Below are positions 1-7,844 of a stretch of DNA of 64,000 bases, piece by piece. The notes beneath the pieces are model-generated. The model saw nothing but the letters and a program-made list of their open reading frames with translations, did not search any database and had not been told where the DNA came from. The DNA comes from Anaerolineales bacterium. GTDB taxonomy: Bacteria > Chloroflexota > Anaerolineae > Anaerolineales > UBA11579. The first letter of the stretch is position 1, and every line of letters begins with the position of its first letter. Made by a program: the position numbers and the translations under genes. The DNA lies in the NCBI GenBank assembly GCA_021463845.1, contig JAJTXV010000005.1:1-64000 (forward strand). The letters are read 5' to 3'.

Positions 1-45
1 TTTTTTGGGGGGAAATCAAAAAAGCACTCCACCTAGAATAATCCG

Positions 46-912
46 TTAAATACGACGAGCTACCAAGAGTAATGAACCACCAAATGAAAACCTCATTCCA
101 GCCTGAATAAGGCTACGCTCAATAGCCATCACTTGGGTGAATACAAAGTTCACGAATCGCCCGATTTTGAATTCAGTCTGCCAGTCTTGTTCGCCGCGAG
201 CACTCTTCAATGCCCGAGAAAATAACAAACCAGGGAACAGAAGTACAACAAAGGAAGTAGCCCAAACTGGGCTAAAACCAGCCTCTCTTATCTTGCAAAG
301 TAGCTCACGCCGGCTGTATCTCCGTTTATGACCACTCATCTGATCGATGGGACTCCAAAGAAAATTATGTTGTGGTACGGTAATAAACATCAAACCACCT
401 GGCTTTAGAGCACGAAGGATCTGGCGCAAAACTACGGTGTCATCACTAATATGCTCAATAACATCAAAGGCTCCAATCACATCAAATTGCCTTTCAAAAG
501 GAATGGACCGCGCATCAATCTGGTACAGCATTGCAGTGGGCACTCGTGAGCCTATAAACGAAAGCCCCTCTAACAGCAATTCTCCTGCAGTGAGTTCTAA
601 CTCGGGAAATTCGCGATCTACACCCGAAAGTACGTAACCAGTCCCGGCCCCAATTTCCAGAAAACTAGTTGCTTCTTTTGCAAAGCGCCTAAATGCATAC
701 AAGATAAGTTCATTACGCGCCTTAAACCAAAAATTCCCGCCTTCCATCGGAGCTAGTTCGGCAAAGAACTCAGGAGAAAAGTCGTCCCCGAGATCGAGTA
801 ATTGGGGAGCAAAGCAAATAAAGCCTCGATGCCTTACTGGATGATAATTACACTCTGGACAAAGCCAGGAGTCGGAGTCAAAAAGAGCATCGCAGTTCAA
901 ACAACGTTTCAT
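46..912 (-). CDS. Class I SAM-dependent methyltransferase with N-terminal zinc ribbon
   Basis: The 288-residue protein begins with a two-knuckle zinc ribbon (CLNC at residues 4-7 and CPEC at 18-21). A class I methyltransferase domain follows, with the SAM-binding glycine motif FLEIGAGTGYVL near residue 85, an acidic post-II region (FDVIGAFDVIEHI) and a motif around LKPGGLMFITVPQH. Zinc-ribbon methyltransferases of this design are common in polysaccharide or surface-glycan loci, so a small-molecule or glycan methylation role is plausible, but the substrate cannot be read from sequence. The gene lies in an AT-rich stretch unlike the GC-rich genes after 4.3 kb, which suggests acquisition. The family call is firm and the role is not known. 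Confidence 0.85.
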   Translation of the reverse strand: MKRCLNCDALFDSDSWLCPECNYHPVRHRGFICFAPQLLDLGDDFSPEFFAELAPMEGGNFWFKARNELILYAFRRFAKEATSFLEIGAGTGYVLSGVDREFPELELTAGELLLEGLSFIGSRVPTAMLYQIDARSIPFERQFDVIGAFDVIEHISDDTVVLRQILRALKPGGLMFITVPQHNFLWSPIDQMSGHKRRYSRRELLCKIREAGFSPVWATSFVVLLFPGLLFSRALKSARGEQDWQTEFKIGRFVNFVFTQVMAIERSLIQAGMRFSFGGSLLLVARRI

Positions 913-1709
913 TTCTGATCACCCAGAAAATTATACTTTAAAAGCACAGGAACAGTTTAGCGTTTTTAGAGGTGCTCAATCACGAGGAAGAAATAGCTTG
1001 ATTCGCACATAAAGGCAAACGCGCAAGGAAAAGCTGTCTCATTATCTCTCGATAATTCGTGACAGTTCTTGCTAGGTGCCCTTCGCAAATGTGTGTACCT
1101 AATCACCTGACATTGAACAAGATTTGAAGTAACGTCTCTTTTTGCTTGTTCTCAGCCAAAAAGTAGTAATCCGCCAGCTCTCAGCGGCCCAATTGCCAAG
1201 TCCAGGTCGTCAGTACACTTTGGCATCCCGTTCCAGCTCGACTAAACCAAAGGTCTACATTCCGTAGCTAATCTTTGCTACTCAAAGCGGAGCTCATCAT
1301 AGGCTTCTTCAGTGATCTTGCCCGTAATCAGAAGACGCCTAACCGCGCCTCTTCCTCATTAAAGGCAGACTGCCGCCAGCGCATATCGGCCACGCGCTTG
1401 CCCCAGTTCTGGTTGGTGAATTGCTGGAATTCTTAACATAAAGCCCTGCGGATTTCAACAATCAAGTCTGCATCAATCTCAAATGCCTTGGAAGAAAGTC
1501 GACCATCTGCCCATTCACCAACTTAGAGGGATTGTGCAGGCTGGTAGGCACCAGCCTGACAAATCAACTTCTTGGGCGTAAAGAATGAATGGTTGTTGCA
1601 GCAGCATAGCCAATTCGCCATCCTATGCCGATCTATAGCCCAGCCTAAAAAGACGCCCGGTCAATCTAGTTGTATAATCAAGCTTCAATCGGTATAGATT
1701 CAGGATAAA
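913..1709. other. Gene-poor AT-rich spacer
   Basis: No intact reading frame with family features is visible in this roughly 800-base stretch on either strand. It holds the degraded coding remnant described at 1278-1621 and, near its right end, the probable promoter of the following gene (TATAAT at about 1673-1678). Confidence 0.6.
1278..1621 (-). pseudogene. Decayed coding remnant, possibly the C-terminal part of a recombinase
   Basis: Reading the minus strand from 1621 gives a protein-like stretch with in-frame stops and at least one frameshift. Recognisable pieces include NQNWGKRVADMRWRQSAFNE, then after a shift GKITEEAYDELRFE followed by a stop at 1278-1280. The Cys-rich start and the charged helical tail resemble the end of large serine recombinases, but the similarity is only in style and the identification is weak. 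Its position beside a tRNA 3' end in an AT-rich block fits a decayed mobile element. Confidence 0.35.
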
Positions 1710-3794
1710 ATGAAAAAAAATAGCCTCTCAAAATTAATTGGTCCAGAAGCAGAAAAACTGGTCTTTTGGTTTGGTTTATTGGTTTTTACCTTTTCAAATT
1801 TCTGGATAAACTTTGCACCAATCCTGCACCGGTCAGTTCCCTTTGAAGTCGATGACGCATATACACTGATTGCACAATCCGCTCAAATAGAAACGTGTTT
1901 TCTGCAAGATTGCCATGCCCTAGAAGATTTGCGACATCAATTGCATCTTGACGCAGCCTACGAAGGTCAGTCTTCTATTAGATTTCGGGAGTATAAAAGC
2001 ACATTCTTAGTCTATGGTCCGCTTTATCAAGTTGTTTACTCTTTATTTCATCAAGCAGGGCTGTCTTGGGAAACTGCTTTTAACCTAGTTCTTCTGGCTG
2101 GTAGCATTCTCTTATCTATTGCATCCGCACTGTTTCTAGTTCATTTTTTCGGTAACGCAGGAACAGGATTGGGCCTACTCCTACTAAGCATCTATGTTCC
2201 CCACGGTCCAGGACTAAGCTTAATGTTGCCAAAAACCATGGCTTTGCTAATAGCCTTATTCTTCTGGTCGTGGATGCTTCGCAAACAAAAGCATGTGAGG
2301 CTATGGGCACTCCCCGCGGCCAGCCTAATAATGGTGCTTTTGCACCCCATGGGACAGATTTACTCCATTTTGACATTAGGCCTTTATATCCTTGAGTATA
2401 AGCGCAGCCAAAAAGTTTGGCCATGGCGCGAGTCTATATTAATTTACCTAACTCTTATCGTGATTGTTCTGCCATTCATACTTGGCATATTGGTTGAAAG
2501 GCCAGAAATGAATGTTTTCTCGACAGAAGAAACAGGTCGGCAAATAGGTTTACTTGAAGGATTTGTCGAAAATGCGAGAACGGTTACAAGCAGAGTTCAA
2601 AATTGGATTACAACATTTTGGCCATTCTCAAAGGGGTTCTTGTTGCTGGTTCCTTTAACACTAGTAACCTTTACTCAAATTTATGGTTTCCTTCAGCTTA
2701 GCAAAGTTGTCAGGGAGCAAGTTATTTTGTATGGTGGTGGACTATCTGTCTTCCTGATCGCAAGTTTGTTTTACTATCATCCAGGATATCCCGGATACAT
2801 TTTTGAAAATATCTGGCCTCTTCTTGCAGCAATGATGTGCTCAATAATAGGCATGTCGCTTTGGGGCTGGTTTAAAAATTATGCCCCTAGACTAATTCAA
2901 GCTCTTTCAGATTTGCAAATACTCAATACCCCAAACCATCCAGCACTTTGGGAGGGCTTGTTGGTGGTCGCAATTCTTTCATTAAGCATGTTTCAATACT
3001 TTTCCTACAACTTCCGGAACTATATATATACTATCGAACATCGAACAAACAAGGGGCAAGTGAATTTGGATATCTCACAGGTACATACGCTGCTTAAGTT
3101 GTCTCTACCAAGTGACGACGTTTTGTACACCGATGAAATACTGATGCACTTTTTCTTTTCAAATGGGGCCTTAACTAGAGGTGCTGTCTTCTATCCCGCC
3201 ATAGTAGGCACCGAAGAAGAGCAGCTATTTGTACACAAGAATAGTGATTTGCAGTTTTTAGTTACATGGAATCCAGTAACTTACTTAACCAAAGAGTTCT
3301 GGCCATGGGAAGAAGGCACCTCTATTCAAGAACATGGTTCTATCTTGACAAGAACCGAAGAACCTCTCTACCTTCGATTTGAGGACCCAGTCAACCTTGG
3401 CTCCATGCAAATACTAGTCAAGACAGATAAATATCAGGATGGTGCACAAGTCTTATACATAGCTGAGGAAAATGCGTGGATTTTGGAGCTTAAGCTAGAA
3501 CCCAATACTGAACGTTGGTATTCCGTACCAGTGGAAAGCCAAACATTCCGCGGAGTCCTTGCAATAACAAGCTCCGAAGATAATGCAATACAGTTAATGG
3601 GTATCCGTGTAGATCCAATGTCTGAACTGCTTTGGCCTTGGGACGAAGGTCTTCTCTTGAGCTTTGATTATGCCGAAGATGACGCAGGTCCATTAATTGC
3701 TTCATTTTCTACAAATGAATTATTTCCAGGAAATGTTGGTATCAAAATACTGATCGACACGGGTTCTATGATTTTGGCGCAAATTACTCATTAG
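1710..3794 (+). CDS. Polytopic membrane protein, GT-C glycosyltransferase-like
   Basis: A 694-residue protein. An N-terminal membrane helix (about residues 17-37) leads to a short outer loop with an acidic pair, PFEVDDAYTLI, near residue 48. In GT-C glycosyltransferases (ArnT/PMT type) such an acidic motif in the first outer loop binds metal or substrate. About nine more hydrophobic segments follow to residue about 440, then a soluble C-terminal domain of about 250 residues. A sugar transferase using a polyprenyl-phosphate donor is the best guess; no specific family is recognised. It has a TATAAT box at about 1673 and an AGGA ribosome site before the ATG. AT-rich codon use sets it apart from genes after 4.3 kb. 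Confidence 0.5.
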   Translation: MKKNSLSKLIGPEAEKLVFWFGLLVFTFSNFWINFAPILHRSVPFEVDDAYTLIAQSAQIETCFLQDCHALEDLRHQLHLDAAYEGQSSIRFREYKSTFLVYGPLYQVVYSLFHQAGLSWETAFNLVLLAGSILLSIASALFLVHFFGNAGTGLGLLLLSIYVPHGPGLSLMLPKTMALLIALFFWSWMLRKQKHVRLWALPAASLIMVLLHPMGQIYSILTLGLYILEYKRSQKVWPWRESILIYLTLIVIVLPFILGILVERPEMNVFSTEETGRQIGLLEGFVENARTVTSRVQNWITTFWPFSKGFLLLVPLTLVTFTQIYGFLQLSKVVREQVILYGGGLSVFLIASLFYYHPGYPGYIFENIWPLLAAMMCSIIGMSLWGWFKNYAPRLIQALSDLQILNTPNHPALWEGLLVVAILSLSMFQYFSYNFRNYIYTIEHRTNKGQVNLDISQVHTLLKLSLPSDDVLYTDEILMHFFFSNGALTRGAVFYPAIVGTEEEQLFVHKNSDLQFLVTWNPVTYLTKEFWPWEEGTSIQEHGSILTRTEEPLYLRFEDPVNLGSMQILVKTDKYQDGAQVLYIAEENAWILELKLEPNTERWYSVPVESQTFRGVLAITSSEDNAIQLMGIRVDPMSELLWPWDEGLLLSFDYAEDDAGPLIASFSTNELFPGNVGIKILIDTGSMILAQITH

Positions 3795-4127
3795 TCATCA
3801 AAGTTGAGATCTTGCAAATAGGCTAGGTTGACGAGAGTGCATTAAAGATGTCTAGTTCTGGAACGCTAATGAGTAAGTGGAAAAATTACTATTTGCAAAA
3901 CATTCCAAATAAGTGGGAAGTGATTAAGCTTTGCGTCGAGGCAACCATGGATTAGTTTCTAAAGTTCCAATATTTTAGGACTTCGAGCATCCGGTCTTGA
4001 GATTCAAAACAAAGTTTACTTCTTGCCCCCGAGTCAGTAACGCTAACAAGCCACGTTTCTGAAGATTTAAACTTCTAAAGAAATCATGCCTTTCCCAACT
4101 TACAGTTTCTTGCTGGGTCTTGCAAGG
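3795..4127. other. Noncoding spacer between AT-rich block and tRNA-Glu
   Basis: No convincing gene is seen. The stretch is AT-rich like the block to its left and ends at the 3' end of the tRNA gene, the usual attachment position for integrating elements. No repeated copy of the tRNA end is visible within the window. Confidence 0.55.
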
Positions 4128-4200
4128 TGCCCCCACGGGGATTCGAACCCCGGTTTTAGCCTTGAAAGGGCCACGTCCTAGGCCTCTAGACGATGGGGGC
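4128..4200 (-). tRNA. tRNA-Glu (anticodon TTC)
   Basis: A full cloverleaf can be drawn on the minus strand. The acceptor GCCCCCA pairs with TGGGGGC, the anticodon loop CTTTCAA gives TTC, and the T arm carries GGTTCGAATCC. The gene is 73 nt and CCA is not encoded. Its 3' end faces the AT-rich block at 1-4127. Confidence 0.95.
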
Positions 4201-4320
4201 GTCGCAAGTGCTGCGCACTTGCTCTTGGCGTTGCTACTCGGCTTCGCCGAGTAACGCAACGTCCACTGGCTTTAGAGCAGGCGGCATTCTACCATGCCTG
4301 CGCGGGAAATTTACATGAGT

Positions 4321-4947
4321 TTAGGGCTGGCCGGCCAGCAAGACCGGGTGATCCACCACGGTCATGTTGTTGAAGGGCCAATAACGGAAGATGGCTTTGC
4401 CAATGATGTCTTCAACCGCCAGGAAGCCCCAGCTGCGCGAGTCATCTGAATTGTTGCGGTTGTCGCCCATCACAAACACATAGCCAGCCGGCACGACGCG
4501 CTCGGCGTAGTTGCCGCCCTGCAGCTCAAGTATGTATGGCTCCTGCAAGGTAGCGCCGTTCACTACTACCGCGCCGTTGTAGACAGCGATGCGGTCACCC
4601 GGCAGCGCGATGACGCGCTTAATGTAGTCAATCTCCGGGCTGTTGGGCGCGGGGAAGACGACCACATCGCCGCGCTCAATATCGCCGGCGCGGTAGGCCA
4701 GGCGGTTCACGACCACATAGTCACCCAGCTGGAAAGTGGGCTCCATGCTGACGCCGTCCACGCGGATGCGGGCCGAGACAAAATTGATGGCCAGGAACAG
4801 GAACAGGGCCAGCAGGATGGTCTCGATGATCTCGAGCAGAGCACGGCGCGCCCTGGAGGGAGCGGGCGCCTCAAGCGCCACCACATTCTGGCGGTCAAGC
4901 GGGCCAACGTCTTCGAAGGGATTTTGGGGTGTGGGAGGGAGTGCCAT
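4321..4947 (-). CDS. lepB: Signal peptidase I
   Basis: A 208-residue S26-family membrane protease that removes signal peptides from exported proteins. One N-terminal helix (about residues 36-58) anchors it. The nucleophile Ser lies in DGVSMEPTFQLGD (about residue 72) and the general-base Lys in IDYIKRVIALPGD (about residue 115). The C-terminal box GDNRNNSDDSRSWG is intact. It starts only 34 bases after the last microcompartment gene, but a minus-strand TATAAT box at 4959-4964, 11 bases before the ATG, suggests its own promoter. A functional link to the microcompartment is therefore not implied. Confidence 0.95.
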   Translation of the reverse strand: MALPPTPQNPFEDVGPLDRQNVVALEAPAPSRARRALLEIIETILLALFLFLAINFVSARIRVDGVSMEPTFQLGDYVVVNRLAYRAGDIERGDVVVFPAPNSPEIDYIKRVIALPGDRIAVYNGAVVVNGATLQEPYILELQGGNYAERVVPAGYVFVMGDNRNNSDDSRSWGFLAVEDIIGKAIFRYWPFNNMTVVDHPVLLAGQP

Positions 4948-4958
4948 ACGAAGCTGCG

Positions 4959-4964
4959 ATTATA
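4959..4964 (-). promoter_or_regulatory. -10 box of lepB
   Basis: TATAAT on the minus strand, 11 bases upstream of the lepB ATG and inside the short gap after the last BMC gene. It argues for separate transcription of lepB. Confidence 0.5.
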
Positions 4965-4981
4965 CAACCGCAGTTGGGAAC

Positions 4982-5260
4982 TTAATCGAGCTCTGGGATC
5001 GATACCGAATCAACAATGCCGACGATCACCGATGTGACCGGGGCATCCGGGTTAGACAGCACCTGGCGGGCGCCATTGCCCTCCCGGTTGACCAGCACGG
5101 TGTCCCCCACCCCGGCCTGAGTATTGTCGAGGGCGATGAAATCGCCAGTGGGCTGTTCACCTGGCAGGGTCAGCGGCTGCACCACCAGCAGGCGGCGATG
5201 CTTGAACGCCGCATGGCTGAGGGTGGTGACCACGGTGCCGGTGACTTTGCCAATGATCAT
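4982..5260 (-). CDS. BMC-P shell vertex protein (EutN/CcmL family)
   Basis: A 92-residue pentameric vertex protein of the EutN/CcmL family, which caps the twelve corners of a microcompartment shell. The N-terminal MIIGKVTGTVVTT strand, the RLLVVQPL strand, the AGVGDTVLV turn and the ending SVIVGIVDSV are the family's signature positions. The start overlaps the stop of the preceding BMC-P gene by one base (TGATG), so the two are probably translationally coupled. It is the last gene of the BMC operon and one of three vertex paralogues; the three differ enough in sequence that they may form distinct or mixed pentamers. Confidence 0.92.
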   Translation of the reverse strand: MIIGKVTGTVVTTLSHAAFKHRRLLVVQPLTLPGEQPTGDFIALDNTQAGVGDTVLVNREGNGARQVLSNPDAPVTSVIVGIVDSVSIPELD

Positions 5261-5580
5261 CAGCTGTAACGGGCCGTGCCCGCTTTGAGGGTGAAATCAA
5301 AATCGCCGTCGGGGCGCACTTGCAGCTCGTCTACCAGGCCCACCAACGCCAGATCCACGGGTACGAACTTGACGTCAGGCAAGGCCAAAGCAGCTTCCCG
5401 CGAGCGGGCCATCACGCACAGATCGCCCTCGCCCGCTTCGACCACGTCCACCGCCACCTGCAAGCCGCCCACAGGCTCCAGCTTGCTGTTCAGCGGTTGT
5501 ACCACCAGCAGGCGGCAGCCCGCCATGTCGGGATACTTGATGGTGCTGATGGCGACGCCGCGCACACGCCCGAAGATCAT
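5260..5580 (-). CDS. BMC-P shell vertex protein (EutN/CcmL family)
   Basis: A 106-residue EutN/CcmL-family protein with MIFGRVRGVAISTIKYP at the start, CRLLVVQPL in the second strand, and AGEGDLCVMARS in the conserved turn. It is longer than its two paralogues at the C-terminus (DFDFTLKAGTARYS), an extension that could face the shell surface. It directly follows the small cargo-like gene, with start and stop adjacent, and overlaps the next vertex gene by one base. Vertex pentamers close the icosahedral shell and limit leakage of aldehyde. Confidence 0.92.
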   Translation of the reverse strand: MIFGRVRGVAISTIKYPDMAGCRLLVVQPLNSKLEPVGGLQVAVDVVEAGEGDLCVMARSREAALALPDVKFVPVDLALVGLVDELQVRPDGDFDFTLKAGTARYS

Positions 5581-5933
5581 TACTTGCCCAGGCTCTTGAT
5601 CACGCGCTGCACGATGGTACGCAGCAGGGTTTCATCCACCTGCCCGCCCAGCTTGGCTTTGACGGCGGTGAACACGCGGGCTTCCAGCTCGCCGCCAGCG
5701 GCCGCCGGCTTGGCCGGCGCACTGGCAGCGGGCGAAGCCGCGTCCGAGATGTACGGACGAGCCGGCGCCGAAGAAGGACGGCTGTCCTTCTCGTCGACCA
5801 GGGTGATGCCCGCCCGGCGCGCTTTCTCGCGAGCCAGCTCGGTCAGCACGGTGTCTTCCGTGATGGTGAGCGAGGTCACGCCCTGGCGCGCCAGGTCTTC
5901 AATGTCTCGCTCGGTGTAAAAGACCTTGGCCAT
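5580..5933 (-). CDS. Small BMC-associated protein with C-terminal encapsulation-like helix
   Basis: A 117-residue protein with no enzyme motif. Residues 1-50 (FYTERDIEDLARQGVTSLTI, then a LTELAREKARRAGITLV segment) resemble the short N-terminal module seen before EutT/EutQ-type proteins of ethanolamine microcompartments. A Pro/Ala/Ser-rich linker of about 35 residues follows, then a final helical stretch ending ETLLRTIVQRVIKSLGK, which looks like an encapsulation peptide. It sits between the BMC-T gene (9 bases upstream) and two vertex genes, so a scaffold or adaptor role between cargo and shell is the best inference. The exact family is not recognised. Confidence 0.7.
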   Translation of the reverse strand: MAKVFYTERDIEDLARQGVTSLTITEDTVLTELAREKARRAGITLVDEKDSRPSSAPARPYISDAASPAASAPAKPAAAGGELEARVFTAVKAKLGGQVDETLLRTIVQRVIKSLGK

Positions 5934-5942
5934 ACCTACTCC

Positions 5943-6572
5943 TTAGCCTTCGATGCCGTCCAGCGCGTTCAGCGCCTTGGTAGCCGCCTCGCTGGCGGTG
6001 ACGATCTCAGACTCGCTGCCGGCCAGCCACATGCGGCCAAAGCGGCCCACCGAGGATACGTGCATGACCTTGATATTGGCGCTCTTCTCGGCTTCGTTGC
6101 AGGCCAGGTTAATGTAAGCGGCCGGGGCCACTTCCATCACCAGCATGGTCTCGCCGGGCACCAGCATGCTGCCCTTGCGGAAGCGGTTGAGAAGTTGCGC
6201 CTGATACGGGTCCACGTTGGTAATGATCTGCTGCGAAGCGATCTTGGGCTTGATGCGGTCTTGCACCGTCAGACCCAGGCGGTCGAGCACGGCCTGGCCG
6301 GCTTCTTTGACCGCGGCCTGGTTCATAGAGTGCACTTCGAACATGCCGAACTCGCGCTCGACCAGCTGAGCACCGGGGCGGGCCTCGGTGGCCTTGACGG
6401 CGATGTCCACCATGCGGAAGGCTTCGTTGCCGGGAGCCATTTCCACATACAGCGAGGCCATGCCCTCAGTGGGCAGGTCACCCTGGGTGATGGTGCCGAC
6501 GAAGGCAGCGTATTGCGGCTGCATGCGGTCCAGATAGCAGTAGCAGCGTAATGAGAATTTTTCTTGTGCCAT
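5943..6572 (-). CDS. BMC-T tandem-domain shell protein
   Basis: A 209-residue protein with two BMC domains in tandem. The first covers about residues 8-105, with LVEREFGMFEVHSMNQAAV in its core; the second covers about 110-205, with PAAYINLACNEAEKSANIKV. Trimers of such proteins form pseudohexameric shell tiles. From memory, the overall pattern (MQPQYAAFVGTITQGDLPTE start, SQQIITNVDPYQAQLLNRFR middle) is close to the double-stacking, gated BMC-T tiles of the Haliangium ochraceum shell, which would make it the route for larger metabolites or cofactors. It is the only BMC-T gene here and sits between the eutJ-like gene (7 bases) and the small cargo-like gene. Confidence 0.93.
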   Translation of the reverse strand: MAQEKFSLRCYCYLDRMQPQYAAFVGTITQGDLPTEGMASLYVEMAPGNEAFRMVDIAVKATEARPGAQLVEREFGMFEVHSMNQAAVKEAGQAVLDRLGLTVQDRIKPKIASQQIITNVDPYQAQLLNRFRKGSMLVPGETMLVMEVAPAAYINLACNEAEKSANIKVMHVSSVGRFGRMWLAGSESEIVTASEAATKALNALDGIEG

Positions 6573-6579
6573 ACAACTC

Positions 6580-7455
6580 CTATTTACTGTGCAACGCCAT
6601 GCCGATCGGTGTGACGAAGACCGGGTGCGGCGGAATGCTGGTGGCGATGCCGGTGTACTCCTGCACCACCTGCGCCATACCGGGAAAAGTCACCGTGCCG
6701 CCCACCAAGGTGAGCTGCTCCACCGTTCCCCCACCCTGCTGCTCGTAGGCAGCGATGTGGCGGGCGGTGATGCTGGCAACCTTCTCCATCACCGGGCGCA
6801 CCACGGGCAGCAAGCGAGCCTGCTGCGCCGGGTCAGTCTTCATCGCCTCGGCGTCTTCAAAGCTGACGCCGTGCGCCCCGGCGATCACCAGCGTGAAGTG
6901 CGTGCCGCCGGTGGCTTCGTCTGCGGTGTAGGCCACCTCGCCGTCGCGCAGGATGGCGATGCCGGTCGTGCCGCCGCCCACATCCACGATGGCGCCGTTC
7001 TGGATGCCCAGTAGCGCATTGGCGGCGCTGGGCTCATCCACCAGGGTCTCGCAGCGCAGGCCAGCCGCTTCCACCACGTTTGCAGTGGCGCGCACCTCAG
7101 CCAACGGGACGCCAGGTGGATAGGCGCTGGCGGCGTACTCCAGCGGGCGGCCGATACGATCTTCCACGCGGGCCTTCATGCCCGCCAAGCGCTCCACCGC
7201 GCCGGCATAATCCACCACCAGGCCGTCACGCACCACCTGGGCGAACTGGTACTCGCCCGCCACCGGCGTGCCGCTTTCATCCAGCACCACCAGGGTCAGG
7301 TAGGCAGTGCCCAAATCCGCGCCGACATACAGCGCGCCTTGCGGCGGCTCAGTCAGCGGCGCAGGCTCCGGGTCGCCCAGCCAGCGCAGCACTTCGGCGG
7401 CGCGGGCCAAGACGGCAGCCGGATCACGCCTAACGGCGATCGGCGAAGCGGACAA
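6580..7455 (-). CDS. EutJ-like actin/Hsp70-fold ATPase of the BMC operon
   Basis: A 291-residue protein with the sugar-kinase/Hsp70/actin ATPase fold. Phosphate loop 1 is LYVGADLGTAYLTLVV (about residues 42-57), phosphate loop 2 is IVDVGGGTTGIAI (about 157-169), and the adenosine loop is LTLVGGTVTFPGM (about 248-260). EutJ-family members occur in microcompartment operons and are thought to be chaperones or assembly ATPases, although their job is not proven. It starts at TTG (7453-7455) behind a purine-rich GAGAG site, because no ATG is available near the family's N-terminus. It lies between the BMC-H and BMC-T genes with gaps under 12 bases. Confidence 0.88.
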   Translation of the reverse strand: MSASPIAVRRDPAAVLARAAEVLRWLGDPEPAPLTEPPQGALYVGADLGTAYLTLVVLDESGTPVAGEYQFAQVVRDGLVVDYAGAVERLAGMKARVEDRIGRPLEYAASAYPPGVPLAEVRATANVVEAAGLRCETLVDEPSAANALLGIQNGAIVDVGGGTTGIAILRDGEVAYTADEATGGTHFTLVIAGAHGVSFEDAEAMKTDPAQQARLLPVVRPVMEKVASITARHIAAYEQQGGGTVEQLTLVGGTVTFPGMAQVVQEYTGIATSIPPHPVFVTPIGMALHSK

Positions 7456-7466
7456 TCCCGCTCTCG

Positions 7467-7790
7467 TTACTTAGCGCCGGAGCGGCCGCCCAGAGTGCCG
7501 CGGGTCTGCTGCGGCAGGATCATCTCGACGTTCTCGTGCGGGCGCGGGATGACATGCACGGACACCAGCTCGCCAATGCGCTTGGCGGCCGCGGCGCCGG
7601 CGTCAGTGGCGGCCTTGACCGCGCCCACATCGCCACGCACCATCACGGTGACGTAGCCGCCGCCGACGTACTCAGAACCGATGAGCACGACGTTGGCCGC
7701 CTTCACCATGGCGTCTGCGGCTTCCACCGCGCCGATGAGGCCGCGGGTTTCCACCATTCCCAAAGCGATCAAACCCAAATCTTGTGCCAT
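7467..7790 (-). CDS. BMC-H hexameric shell protein
   Basis: A 107-residue single BMC-domain protein, the main facet tile of the shell. [18 protein letters not shown] at the start, the [19 protein letters not shown] pore segment and the [14 protein letters not shown] ending are typical of the PduA/EutM/CsoS1 family. The start at 7790 is chosen because AAGGAG lies seven bases upstream; a longer frame from 7832 adds 14 basic residues that no family member needs. It is the only BMC-H gene in the operon, so all regular hexamers of this shell would be homomeric. Confidence 0.95.
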   Translation of the reverse strand: MAQDLGLIALGMVETRGLIGAVEAADAMVKAANVVLIGSEYVGGGYVTVMVRGDVGAVKAATDAGAAAAKRIGELVSVHVIPRPHENVEMILPQQTRGTLGGRSGAK

Positions 7791-7844
7791 TTCTTTCTCC
7801 TTCGGAACTCTTGTCCTTTTGGTTGATTTCATATCGCACTCCGT

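Noticed and set aside
3975-4259. Minus-strand frame through tRNA-Glu
   Set aside because: It runs across the tRNA gene and has no ribosome site or family match.
4321-4947. Signal peptidase as a part of the microcompartment operon
   Set aside because: It is close but has a TATAAT box before its ATG, and no exported protein is encoded by the locus.
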